In this document: in pieces, positions 12,565-23,995 of the stretch | Position numbering within the stretch: position 1 is the first letter of the stretch | Layout of the letters: the number at the start of each line of letters is the position of its first letter | Made by a program: the position numbers and the translations under genes | Source of the DNA: Spirodela intermedia | Taxonomy: Eukaryota > Streptophyta > Magnoliopsida > Alismatales > Araceae | Length of the DNA stretch: 64,000 nucleotides | Assembly: GCA_902729315.2 (NCBI GenBank) | Contig: LR746272.1 | Location: forward strand, 12,972,327-13,036,326 | Direction of reading: 5' to 3' | The notes under the pieces: generated by a model | The model's database searches: none | What the model was told of the DNA's origin: nothing | What the model saw: the letters and a program-made list of their open reading frames with translations, nothing else

Positions 12565-14100
12565 ATGGCCGCCGACTCGCAGCGAGACGCCCCTCCGCCG
12601 CCGGCGTCGACCCGCAGGCTTCCCGACTTCAAGCAATCCGTTAAACTCAAGTACGTCAAACTCGGGTACCATTACCTCATCACCCACGGGATGTTCCTCT
12701 GCCTCGCACCCGTCGGCGGCGCCATTGCCGCCCAGCTCTCCACCCTCTCCCCCGAGGACGTCCGCGAGCTCTGGGACCACCTCCGCTACAACCTCATCTC
12801 TGTCATCCTCTGCTCCACCCTCCTCGTCTTCCTCTCCACTCTGTACTTCCTCACCCGGCCGCGTCCCGTCTACCTGGTCGACTTCTCCTGCTACAAGCCC
12901 GAGGACGCGCGCAAGTGCACTCGCAAGATCTTCATGGAGCGGTCTACGCTGACGGGCACCTTCACGGAGGAGAACCTGGAGTTCCAGCGGAAAATCATGG
13001 AGAGATCGGGCCTCGGGGAGTCCACCTACCTCCCGGAGGCGGTGCTCAACGTCCCTCCGAACCCATGCATGGCGGAGGCCAGGAAGGAGGCGGAGATGGT
13101 GATGTTCGGCGCTCTCGACGAACTCTTCGAGAAGACCCGCGTGAAACCCAAGGACGTCGGCATCCTGATCGTGAACTGCAGCCTGTTCAATCCGACCCCG
13201 TCGCTCTCCGCCATGATCGTCAACCACTACAAGCTTAGGGGGAACGTCATGAGCTACAACCTCGGCGGGATGGGCTGCAGCGCGGGGCTCATCTCCATCG
13301 ACCTCGCCAAGCATCTTCTCCAGGCGCGCCCCAACTCCTACGCCCTGGTCGTCAGCATGGAGAACATCACCCTGAACTGGTACTTCGGCAACAGCCGCTC
13401 GATGCTCGTCTCCAACTGCCTCTTCCGCATGGGAGGGGCGGCGATCCTGCTGTCCAACCGGCGTTCGGACCGGCGGCGCTCCAAGTACCAGCTGGTCCAC
13501 ACCGTGCGGACCCACAAGGGGGCCGACGACAAGTGCTTCGGCTGCGTCACCCAGGAGGAGGACGCAGAGGGGAAGATCGGGGTCGCCCTCTCCAAGGACC
13601 TGATGAGCGTCGCCGGAGACGCCCTGAAGACCAACATCACCACCTTGGGCCCCCTCGTCCTGCCGGCGTCGGAGCAGGTCATCTTCTTCGCCACTCTCGT
13701 GGGGAAGAGGTTCCTGAAGATGAAGATCAAACCCTACATCCCCGACTTCAAGCTGGCCTTCGAGCACTTCTGCATCCACGCCGGAGGCAGGGCGGTGCTG
13801 GACGAGATAGAGAAGAACCTGCAACTATCGGACTGGCATTTGGAGCCGTCGCGGATGACGCTCTATAGGTTCGGGAACACCTCCAGCAGCTCGCTCTGGT
13901 ACGAGATGGCCTACGCCGAGGCGAAGGGGAGGATCCGCAAAGGGGACCGCACCTGGCAGATCGCCTTCGGCTCCGGCTTCAAGTGCAACAGCGCCGTCTG
14001 GAGGGCGCTGAAGACGGTCAACCCCGCCGAGGAGAGGAACCCCTGGATGGATGAGATCGACGGCTTCCCCGTGGAGGTTCCCAAGTTCTCGGCCGTCTGA
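12565..14100 (+). CDS. 3-ketoacyl-CoA synthase, KCS4/KCS11 type
   Basis: Complete single-exon 511-residue condensing enzyme of the very-long-chain fatty acid elongase in the endoplasmic reticulum. It joins malonyl-CoA to a long acyl-CoA, the first and chain-length-determining step for wax, cutin, sphingolipid and seed lipid precursors. Two N-terminal membrane segments (about residues 37-58 and 77-96) precede the FAE1/KCS domain. The catalytic triad is visible: Cys238 in GMGCSAG, His405 in CIHAGGRAV and Asn438 in [12 protein letters not shown]. Near-invariant KCS blocks such as [26 protein letters not shown] and [12 protein letters not shown] are intact. The start [20 protein letters not shown] and the overall wording match the Arabidopsis KCS11/KCS4 subgroup more than KCS1, KCS6 or FAE1. 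Third positions are very GC-rich, which creates long antisense shadow frames. Only the 5' leader appears to contain an intron. Confidence 0.97.
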   Translation: MAADSQRDAPPPPASTRRLPDFKQSVKLKYVKLGYHYLITHGMFLCLAPVGGAIAAQLSTLSPEDVRELWDHLRYNLISVILCSTLLVFLSTLYFLTRPRPVYLVDFSCYKPEDARKCTRKIFMERSTLTGTFTEENLEFQRKIMERSGLGESTYLPEAVLNVPPNPCMAEARKEAEMVMFGALDELFEKTRVKPKDVGILIVNCSLFNPTPSLSAMIVNHYKLRGNVMSYNLGGMGCSAGLISIDLAKHLLQARPNSYALVVSMENITLNWYFGNSRSMLVSNCLFRMGGAAILLSNRRSDRRRSKYQLVHTVRTHKGADDKCFGCVTQEEDAEGKIGVALSKDLMSVAGDALKTNITTLGPLVLPASEQVIFFATLVGKRFLKMKIKPYIPDFKLAFEHFCIHAGGRAVLDEIEKNLQLSDWHLEPSRMTLYRFGNTSSSSLWYEMAYAEAKGRIRKGDRTWQIAFGSGFKCNSAVWRALKTVNPAEERNPWMDEIDGFPVEVPKFSAV

Positions 14101-14409
14101 CGCGCGCCCCCCTCGTTGACTTTCGGCGTCTTGAAAAATTTGTGTGGATCTTTGACCGAATCTATCGATGTCTCACATTTAGCTCTGTCCCCGAGACTTC
14201 CCCTCTCGCTGTGCTTTCCCTCCGGCTGATAAGAGAGCATCTCACTCGCTCCCCCTTCGCGTTCGTCGTCCTCCCTCTCTTTTCTCCCGACCGTGAACCT
14301 ACCAAGAAGAGATGGGTGGGGCAGAGGAGTAGACCTGGTCAGAGAGAGAGAGAGAGAGAGAGAGGAAGGAAGGCAAGAAACCTAAGTGCACGATTATAGA
14401 GTATTTTCT

Positions 14410-14524
14410 TGCTGTATATAGTCCACCAGCAAGATATAAAGCAAGTCCACTTAGGGATTATAGTCAATGTCGCAGGGACCAAATATACAGCAAAATGGAG
14501 TTTCTGGTGGACTATATACAGAAA
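14410..14524. repeat. Imperfect inverted repeat (foldback) 3' of the KCS gene
   Basis: CTGTATATAGTCCACCAG near 14,412 has its reverse complement CTGGTGGACTATATACAG near 14,505, so two arms of about 18-25 bases are separated by about 75 bases. It sits about 0.3 kb downstream of the KCS stop in otherwise non-coding DNA. It could be a tiny MITE, part of a transposon, or a hairpin in the KCS 3' transcript. No matching coding sequence is seen. Confidence 0.75.
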
Positions 14525-14868
14525 TACCCACCGTGCTATCTTCACTTCTAAAAATAGCATACAACAATGAGAGTGGATTATCACACTCATCTTGATTATT
14601 CTCCTAAATCTTCATTCATGGGCCTGAAAACCCTAACTCGGAACAGGAAACTTTTGCTATAAAAATCTTCAAAAGTAGGCCACTCTGAACCCCTCTTGAG
14701 CTACGCAACCTAGCATGTGACGAACAGCATAACACCCACCAAATACACATCAACCCTAGATGGAGGAGGCAACACGCTGTAATCGCGCGAACTACTGCCC
14801 CTCTTCGGATCGATGTTTGAAAGATCATATATACCAATTAGCTTGGGCACTGAGCGAGAGCCTGTAAG

Positions 14869-17800
14869 TCACAGAAGCGCAAGCACTCTAAGACGCTCCT
14901 CATGCTCGGGGTCCAGCTTTGGGGGTGTGTAGCAACCCCCGAGATCCTCTACCACATATTCCTGCAATTCAAAAGAAGGGCCCGTGGTTACCGAACGAGA
15001 TCACCAAGATTCTCAGAAGAGGACTCACAGCTCACTGGGAGTGGCTATGCCTTGGTTAGTTCCCTCTTGGTGAGGATGTGGTAATGTTTCTGCCAGATTC
15101 TCTGGATGGCCATGGTTGCTGCGAGGAAACCATAAGCCACGCCGAGGATTGCAAAGACGATGACAAAGACCACAACCAGGGCGAAACAAGCCTCCATGGA
15201 CGCAGGGAAGCAATCCAGGATGCCCCAGCCATAACAGCAGTTGCGGCATCCGGCCATGCATGGGTCATTGCTGCTGACGGACGAGCAGTGCAGTATCAGC
15301 CCGAAAAATCCCGTAAATACAAAGAAGATCAAGACACCTGCATCATCCTCTGGGATCAGTAATATAATACGTCCACTGTGAAATGAAACATTTCAAAAAC
15401 AGAAATCAAATCTACCAAGGAAATATTAGCGTGCCCATTTTTTTTAGCATGGTAAATGACCAGTTGACCGGCTGATTCTTCAGTATCTTGGTTAGTCGAG
15501 AACGGGGGTCACCTCTCCCCGTGGAGTCAGAGATTGAATTTTTGTGTAATTAATCTAATCCAAATATGAAAACAACACCCGAACTTAATAATCACTGGTT
15601 CCCCCAGAAACCTAGGGATTCAGCAAAGAAGGCAAGAAAAATCAGCTGATCGGCCCAAAATGCACAAGACTATGTCTCTTATGGCCAGAAGCTATGATTT
15701 GCCAAACATCGTCTGGCTCAAAACTTAATGCATGAAAAGGTTAGAATGATTCAAAAGTGATGTTGGTCCTAGTTATACATGAAATCAAAGGCTAAGCTTT
15801 GCTTCATTTGGGTCAGTGTTCACATACTGATGTTCTGACGTCCACAAGGTTCATGAAAGGTGCACTAGAGGAAATGAATAAACGTAGATCTTCTCAGCCA
15901 CATGGGAAGCATAATTTGGGAGCGACACAACATTCGATTAAGCCAGGTTTGCAAAGAGTATTAAATTGTGAGCAATCCCTAAATCTATGAGTGTAATTGG
16001 AAATCTTTTGCTAATAATATTAAATTGTGACCAGTCCCTAAATCGTTGTGTAATTGGAAATCTAGATAACAATTCACTCTAGTTGGAACAAGGGGCAGCA
16101 GTGGTAAATGAACTTCCTTTTGGATACATGGTCGATTCTGAGCTTGAAACATGGTTGAAAATCACCACTTCCAGATTTATCATGTAATAAGCATCAATAC
16201 TTAACTGAGGGACAAAATAAAATATTTTCTGTGAATCACCACTTAACCTGCCTCTTCAAATACGATTCATTACCTCAACATTCAGGGGATTGAAATACTT
16301 TCCATGGAAAAGCCCAAGCAAAGCCTATAAATTGCTAAATTAACGTTGCTATTCAGATAAGGGATAAGCGATTCTCTTGACATGTGTGCCGAGAGAAGTC
16401 CCACAATGTCCAACTTACTAGAATCAGGCTGTTTCATCTTCTGGATTCTAATGACTCATCAGTCAGATAAGCTAAACGTCTCTGGGATAAAAATAAAAAT
16501 AAAGTCATCCATTCTAAGATGTAAGTTTCTCAAGAGACGGACCCAATAATTTGTCGATGCTTATATCTATTAGGAACCTGCCATTACATGCACTCACAAA
16601 ATACATTGTCTCATCGACATATTTACTAACAGCAATAAGCACATTCGCTCTTTCAATATTGTAAACAAAAGAAAGTTAAATTTGCAACATACCTAAACAG
16701 TAGTAAAATGGTATAGGGTGTTTAGATAATACACGATCCCAACCATCACTGAAGGAGTTTCTGAAGTCCCCGCTTCTATCCATGACGTATGCAATTCCAC
16801 CCATGGCAGCAATCGCCTGTGAGTGAGCAAGATCAGCATCAAGATTAGCATCACAATTCGCAGGAATTTAAATACACCAGCATTCAACATAGAAAAATAC
16901 GGCTTTGTTCATCAAAACCTGCACCACAAATAACAAAACTTGAGCAATGTTTTAGTACGAAATTATTTTATCATCAATGACATTACTTCAAGATCACATC
17001 ATGCAATGGTCTTGTCTCAAAAGATCACAAGATGAATTAATTCTCTTAACAGCACTCAACTGGAAAATTCATAACGAAAAGGGAGGAAGAAAAACGGATA
17101 TATCTATAATCATTAGACTCGTAAAATTCATAAACGGTTGTGCTCTTACAGTTTGTACAGCCAAGAAGACAAGGAGCACGTCCCGAGCAACAAATATTCG
17201 AAATTTTATCTTACGCCATGAATAGTCCTCTAAGAACTCAACTCGGAGATGAAATTGAGCCTTGCAAGTTGTGCAGTGGGAAAAAGCAAAACCTTCCTGG
17301 AAAGAAAGATAAAGGTGAGATCCCACAGGAGGTTTGGTACAGAAAGTATTTTTTTTAAATCTAGCATTTAGTATTTATGTTTGTGTAGTACTTATGACGT
17401 TTATCCCAAGGAAGGGCAAACTTGCCTTAACTGAGCGCCAATGGTCAAGGCAAGAGCGGTGAACAAACTGCTGTGTACCTTTGCACAAGCATGGAGATAT
17501 TAACTCATCTCCTACATAGAAAAAAACCGTGATACATCAGCTATGTGTCCAGGCAAGAAAGCAAAAAACAGAGACAAGAAATGCAACAAAAACATAATCC
17601 ACAGTAGGAGAATGGTGAGAACTAAGGGAACGAGATCGAAATTGAACGATCCTTCAAGATTATAAAAACACGAGAGATTGCACACAGACCAACAATTATT
17701 TAAGAAAATAACCTGAAAAAGATAATCGCGTGCTTTCCTAAGATATATCACATCTTCACTTTCTTAACAAATAAGAAACACGCATTAAGTGCTGCGAGGC

Positions 17801-18569
17801 TAATATTCGACACAGGTCGTCACCATGATACCTTCCTGAGAATTCTCTTCAAACGGAGCGGAGGAATTCAACTCCGTGCACAGGAAGTTGGATCAGATGT
17901 TCCACGCGCATGATTAACTTCGTAAAGGCGTGTCTTCATAAATAGGTTAGGTGAATATTTGGATCGTCGAGTAAATAAAACAGGCATAACTGCAAGTCCG
18001 AACTTTAGCAATGATGAATCCACAGCAGAATATAAGATGAATCCCAGTACATCTTCATCAATAATGACAGAAGAGAAACTCCCTCTGTTTTAATTCATCC
18101 TGGCTCAATGAATGTATTTAATCTCTGATGGGAAAAGTATAGACGTATTTTTGTAAAGTTACCCAATGATGAATGATCCGTTAGACAGAGACTCCGGACT
18201 GAAGCGAAGCAGTCTATGCAGCCACAATTTCTCAAATTCGGAAACAAATTGCAAAGCAAGAATAAGAAGTCATCGAATGAGGCAAAAAATAAAGATAAAA
18301 AAATATGCCGACGGCCACAAAGTAAGGATATGCAAATCAGAGGAAAAAGAAAAAAAGTCTATGAGAAGTTTACCTGGCTCGGCGTCGCACTCAAGACATA
18401 TCCGGCAGCAAGCCGCGGGACCCGACTCGATATCTTCGCCCTTCATCTCACCCGCGCTCTCCGGGGGCGTTATCTCGGTCGAGGAGCTAGGGGTTGATTC
18501 ATCGGAGTGACTCCCAAGGAGGGGATCGGAGTCCTTTGGGCGGCTAACCCCAATCTCGTCCAGCTCCAT
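14869..18569 (-). CDS. RING-CH (RINGv, C4HC3) multi-span membrane protein, putative E3 ubiquitin ligase
   Basis: Six-exon model on the minus strand: 18569-18374, 17511-17426, 17296-17150, 16816-16693, 15337-15051 and 14961-14869, in frame, 310 residues. The RINGv finger is C55-x2-C58, C73-x-C75, H83-x2-C86, C102-x2-C105, seen in CCRICLEC, SPCLCKGTQQFVHRSC and HCTTCKAQF. It is followed by at least three hydrophobic segments: around VARDVLLVFLAVQT, VLIFFVFTGFFGLIL and ACFALVVVFVIVFAILGVAY. This architecture is that of MARCH-like plant RINGv proteins, which recruit E2 enzymes to membranes; the substrate is unknown. The ATG at 18569 is the first in the open frame; the frame is open 17 codons further upstream without ATG. 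Two introns lack a GT donor: AAG|GCAAGT at 17425 and AAG|GCATAG at 15050. Without splicing of the last intron the protein would end at a TAG two codons later, 30 residues short. Confidence 0.88.
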
Positions 18570-18620
18570 GAGTCCCCTTTTCGGGAAGCAGCAAAGGAAA
18601 GGAGCCTCCGAGAACCCCAC

Positions 18621-19727
18621 GTAATTGCCAGAATACCGCGCAGGCTGGAGCCCTAATAACCAGCAAAGTTCGATGAGCAGAGGAACAAATCACATACCAG
18701 AAGATGCCATCAAAGCATCACATGCCAGAAGATTCCTAGAACCGAATCGAAGAAGGAATAGCGGAAACTTCCACCTCGCGTGTTGCCTAAACTCTGGCTG
18801 GACCGAGCGCGATCGATGGAAAGAACAATACAGAGGAAGAAGAAGGAGAAAACCTTAGAGAGAAAATCCGATACTAAGGCCCCGATCACGGCGAAGTGAC
18901 CAGCATTACCTGGAGCTTTCTGCGGAATTGGGATTAATTCGACGACCGACGACCTGGGACGGGCACGGGGAAGAGAAGACCCCGATTTAGCTCTCCAGTC
19001 GCACACGGAACACAGAGACAGCTATCGGGAAAAAAAAACCTCGAGAAATCGCGTCGACTTTGCAGATACCACGATAAAACGACACCATAGTCGATGGATA
19101 TATGTTTTAATATTATATATATCGATACACATACAATAATACAATCATTTCGAATTTTGAAATAATTTTTTATTTGAACAATTAAATTTTAATTTAAATA
19201 ACATTAAACCGGAGATCGATGCTGGGGCGTGCGTTGACGGGCATGGCGAAACCTGGGCGACAACCTGTCTTTGCAGCTCATTCTTCGCCACCTCCGTCCA
19301 CTGTAGACGCTCGCCCCAATCGCTTTCCGACTAGTTCATCTCTCTCTCTCTCTCTCTCTCCCTCCCTCTCTCTTCTCTCTCCTCTCTCCCTCTCTCTCTT
19401 CTCTCTCCTCTCTCCCTCTCTCTCTCCTCCCTCCCTCTCTCTCTCTCCTCCCTCCCTCCCTCTCTCTCTCTCTCTCTCTCTCATAAAGAAAGGGAGATAC
19501 GGGCTCAACAAATATATTGCAGCGCATGGGCCATAGTAGAATTGGCGCTTTGTAAGCCAGAAAAACTCCTGAGACCAAACAAAAACCCTGATCTTTACTG
19601 GGCGTTTGAGTCTTGTCTGTATAGAGCTGTATGTGTATTCATGCGTATTCCGCACCAACGTCTTCCAACCGGAAGAGTATCCGCGAGCATATTTGCGGCA
19701 CGTTTGTATGCCTTCTTCGTAGAAGAA
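18621..19727. other. Intergenic region between the RING-CH gene and AKT1 3' end
   Basis: The first 400 bases probably hold the 5' leader and promoter of the minus-strand RING-CH gene. An AT-rich stretch at about 19,080-19,200 and a long CT tract follow. The last 240 bases before 19,728 should be the AKT1 3' untranslated region. No other gene is recognised. Confidence 0.6.
19338..19482. repeat. Long imperfect (CT)n tract
   Basis: About 145 bases of CT with CCCT and TTCT interruptions, about 250 bases past the AKT1 stop codon. It resembles the tract at 4092-4244 in length and composition. Confidence 0.95.
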
Positions 19728-21162
19728 TCATCGGTCAACCAATGGTTCTTGCTCCTCCTTCGAAGTTTCAGAACCCGCATTGACGGCACATTCTCCACCG
19801 ACAAGTACGAGACGATCGCCATCCCGAATGACCGCGACGTCGTCGATCTCGGCGCCGTCTTCGGTGAGGATCTTCGTGGCGTTCACCCCAAACTTCTTCG
19901 CGCCGACTTCGAGAAGCTCCTTGAGAGAACCGGGGAGCAGCACGAGCTTGCTGGCATAGCCGCTGCCGCCGCCGCCATACTGGGGGATGCTCACCGTCAC
20001 CCTGCGGACAGGAAGGTGCTTGGGCTGTGAATCGTCGATGGTAGGTAAGCAACCTCTTGCTGAGCCGGCAGAGGAAAGGCGGCGATCGTCCTCGTGGGTA
20101 GCCGACAGAATCCCGAAAAGCGAATTGTTGAAGGTTTTAGCCCGCCGCCGCCGCCGGTTTCCTCCCCGGCCGCTGTCCTCCGTCGATGTGAACACTTCTC
20201 CCCCTACCTCGCTGCCGGAAGCCCGAATGAACGGCTCGCTTCTGAATCTCCCGAAGGTTCTGACGGCAGGTTCAGAGGCGAAGGAGACGGAGAGGGTCCT
20301 GCCGAGCTCTTTCTTTGTGCCGAAGAGGGCCTTTATCTCCTCGTGGCCTTGCTGATCGGCAAGGTCCCTCGGCGTCCAGCCATCAACGTCGCGCTTGTCG
20401 ATAAGGGCCCCGCGGTCTACCAAGAACTTGGCCACCTTCACGTCGCCGTTGCAGACGGCGACGTGAAGCGCCGTGGAGCCGTTGCTCGCCGGCAACGTGA
20501 CGTCGCCGCCGTAACGGATGATCTCCTCCAGCAGCTCCACGCTGCTCTGCTCGGCCGCCACGCACGCGAAGCGACCGACGTTGCCGGATGTGAGATCGGC
20601 CCCGTTGTCGATGAGCAGCTTGATGATCGCCTCGTGCCTCCCGAGAACGGCCTCCCACAGAGGGACGCTCCCGTCTGAGTCTGCACCAAGGAAGAATCGT
20701 CATGGATGAACACTGGTTACTCCGGCAATGGATATCAGGGCATTGGTAGCTTCATACCCCTGCTGTTGGGATCAGCCCCGTAGTCCAGAAGGAGAAGAAC
20801 ACAGCTCTTGTTTCCCTTATACGCTGCTATGTGCTGAGGATCACAGAGATAAACACATCTATCTGTCAGCACAATAAAGATCAAGTGGATGACGGATTTA
20901 AGGGGCATGGGAGAGACGATGAATTTCCTCACCAGCGGCGTGCGCCGATGGTTGTCTGATTCGTTCGGATCCATTCCACGCCTGAGGAGCTGATGCATCA
21001 AGAGATCGTCCGCCCTCATCGCAGCGAAGCACAGAGAGACGGGCAAGTCCGTTCTAACGCTCCCCAGCGTGCTCTCCGCCTCCCTCAGAACCGCTTCCAT
21101 CACCGGGTCCTTCTGCTCTTTCAGATACTACAAACAACTCCCAGGTTTAATTTGATGTTCTC

Positions 21163-21200
<38 letters not shown>

Positions 21201-23791
21201 CGATGCGGCTTACCTGAAGAAGATTGTTAATGATTATCGTTCCGTCCCCGGCGTTGGCCTGGACGATGTTGAGGAAGGACGTACGGTTGAGACGCAACAG
21301 CTGACACAGGCGCTTGGTGCGGGCGGTGAAAAGCTGGGGTCTGTAGCAGAGAACTCCGATTTCTCCAAGAAGGTCCCCTGTTGTCGCCTCACGAACAACC
21401 TGTTACGACACAGTTTGTTGTGGTAAGGCAAAAGTCTTTCTCTCCCTCTCCATGAGGACGGCCTCTAATCCAGACTTACCCGTTCCGTTCCGTTCTGGTG
21501 CTCGATTAGATCCTGAAGGAAGGAAGCACAGGACGGATGGAAACATGAGAAAAATAAGTCCCAGTCGATCCCCCACGGGGGATCATCACAAAGAACACAA
21601 GGAAACGCGAGAAATTTCAGTCAAATGTGAGATTCGTACCACAGCACCTGACACCAACACATAGAAATCCGTCGGAGCTTCATTGTGCAAGATGATATCT
21701 TCTTTGGGAGGAAAATATTCGGCTTTCATCTCGGAAACCTTCATGTAATTTTCGAGTCAGGAAACCCGTTAAGTGCCTATCAATCGGTTCAGTGATCATC
21801 TCTGGTAGTGTTCATACCAGCTGGAAGAGGAGATCATCGGAGACCCCTTGGAACAAGTACACCTTATCGACCAGAGAGTAGAACAGGAAATGCGCAATGC
21901 TGGACCGGATGGCTTTCGGAAGCATTTCGAGTGTCTCCTGCTGTTGGAGCCCTTCGGAGTTCGTTCTGAACTTCAGGCATAGGTGGGCGAGCATCTGGTC
22001 CTGCAATCTCACTGGCAGGCGGTTCCTCTGTGCGAAACTTGACGCGGCTTGGATCGTATCTCTCTGCAAAATAGATCCCATCAAACCATGCTGAAGATTC
22101 GAGCAATAAGATGGACGACAAGGGTGGTGTGAGACACCAAGATCAAGATGACTATTTAAACCACTACTACTACATGAGTATCGATCTATGCCGATCGAGG
22201 AGATTCGATTCCACGGACAAGATAGGTGGAAGAACTATTGTCTGAAGCCTGAGCTCATGGAGATTGGACTGTGTGATGAAGGATTCCAAGGACAAGTGGG
22301 ATTATTAGAACTTACAAACTTTCTGGTGCGGCCGGTTCCGTGGACGATCAGATTAGTCATGTTCCCGATCAAGTATGAGGTCAACCCGAGGTTGAAGAGC
22401 ATGTAAAACACGTCAAACACCATCTCCCGAGTATTTACGGGGTGTATATCTCCGTATCCGACGGTCGTGAGGGTGGTCATCGACCAGTAAATCGCTGTAA
22501 CGTATCTACTCCACAGGCTCGCCTCCTGGAAGTTACCCATGGCCACTCCGATCCATGTCCTGCTAGGGTCGTGGTACCTCGCCGCCAAGAGATAGAAGAA
22601 GCAGCCGGCGCAGTGGACGGCAAAGACAGTGACCTGTACTCAAATTCCGGGCTAGGGTTAAGAAAGAGACGCTCGCGGAAACAAGGAGCTTTGAGGACTG
22701 AATGGACTGGGGTCAGTGAAGGTTCTTACGCAGAAGAGCCACGCAATTCGCACCCAAAAGTAGTTGAATTTCCTGTCTTTCTCTAGCCTGTTACACCCAG
22801 AAGATCAGTGTAGCTCCCCAAATTAGAAATCAATCGACATATGCACAATGCCTCTGATTTTTCGTGCGGTTTTGTCCGGGTAAATATGGAGTGTAGGAAG
22901 TTTCAGATTGAAGAGGGCCGGGCTGGGGAGTACAGCTCGTAGTTGGAGGGCCGATATACCTGGAGAAGAGGGCGTATACTCTCCGCAGCCGCCAGAGCCG
23001 AAGCATATTGAAGACCCCGTAAGATCTGATCTTCCGAGGGAGGGCTTTCCGCGCGATTTCTGACGGTATCGTAGAGATAACATCGAGAACAAGCCATGTG
23101 GATGCGTATTTCCGGGCGATTTGCTTCGGGTCGTCTATCAGAAGATGAGTGACTTTGTCGAGGTAGGCCACGAAGAAGGTCAGGATGATGTCCACGGCGA
23201 AGAACCCATTAACGACATTATCGGCAATGGCCAGGCCTCCCTCCGGGCCCGCGAGAAATCCAAATTCGAAGGGGGAGACCCACGCGGAGTAGATGACCAG
23301 AAGGATCAGAAAGGTTTCCCAAGCCCTGAATTTGCCATGAAAAATAATCAGCATGAATGCAGATATTTATTATCTCCTGGGAATGCCACCGCTCGAGGGG
23401 AAGAACGAAGGGAGCGATGATAGATGTCTGCTGGAATTCCTTTGTTGGGTTCTCTCCGAAAACGTGAAACAAAGAGACTATGAATTTGTCTAGAATCGAT
23501 TAATCTACCCCTCGCTCGATAGCACCGTAGCAATCACTAATAAAACCACTCGAAGATGAAGAGGAAGAAGGCGGGGAAAGGATATATGTTCGGACGGGGG
23601 AGGACTGGGGGCGGGAGGTCTCACCTGTACTGTCGGTCGAATGGCGAGATGATGAACCGGCGGAGCGTTACCCTGCGGTTGCTCCTCGCCCCCAGCGACG
23701 GCAGAATGGCGTCGGAGAAGCTGTACCGGCTCCCCTCCCTCGATATTACCCTCTCCACCTCGTGGTGCCGGCACATAACGTAATCCATCAT
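19728..23791 (-). CDS. AKT1: Shaker-type inward-rectifying potassium channel, AKT1-like
   Basis: Eleven exons on the minus strand, all GT-AG: 23791-23625, 23325-22960, 22787-22730, 22633-22316, 22063-21818, 21738-21640, 21512-21480, 21399-21214, 21127-20933, 20833-20758, 20680-19728, giving 898 residues. The N-terminus has [18 protein letters not shown]. Six membrane segments follow, with the S4 sensor [16 protein letters not shown] (about 162-178) and the potassium filter TTVGYGD at 253-259. A C-linker and cyclic-nucleotide-binding-like domain (about 300-490) include [13 protein letters not shown] and [13 protein letters not shown]. Ankyrin repeats follow (about 515-710, e.g. [25 protein letters not shown]), then a C-terminal KHA domain ending DGDRLVLV. 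This order and wording match AKT1 rather than KAT, AKT2 or SKOR. AKT1 is a plasma-membrane channel for potassium uptake, mainly in roots, normally controlled by CIPK/CBL kinases. Start: two adjacent ATGs (23791 and 23788) fit. Exon 7 is only 33 bases. Confidence 0.96.
21166..21199. repeat. (GA)n microsatellite inside AKT1 intron 8
   Basis: A run of about 17 GA units (CT on the coding strand) fills more than a third of the 86-base intron between exons 8 and 9, close to its donor site. Confidence 0.95.
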
Positions 23792-23987
23792 GACTTTCTT
23801 CTCTCTGTGCCTATGAGCCGTGCAGCAATTTACAGAGAACTCGAAGCCTGTATCGGCCCTCGCTCACTAGACATTTGGGGGCGTCCCAAACGAGGACCCT
23901 GCCGGAGGATTCACCATGAAAAACGCCCTCCACACCTCTGCTTTGCTTCTGTGGTTCCCCTCCTCTCCCTATCGACAAGGGGATCCC

Positions 23988-23995
23988 ATTTTATA
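23988..23995 (-). promoter_or_regulatory. TATA box candidate of AKT1
   Basis: On the minus strand the sequence reads GATATAAAATGG about 200 bases upstream of the AKT1 ATG, which would leave a leader of about 165-170 bases. The stretch between it and the ATG is pyrimidine/purine mixed and without obvious introns. Confidence 0.5.

Noticed and set aside
12541-13824. 427-codon open frame on the minus strand across the KCS gene
   Set aside because: It is the antisense shadow of a very GC3-rich coding region. The plus strand has a complete, motif-perfect KCS.
20094-20678. 194-codon plus-strand frame opposite the last AKT1 exon
   Set aside because: It is antisense to ankyrin-coding sequence and has no domain of its own.
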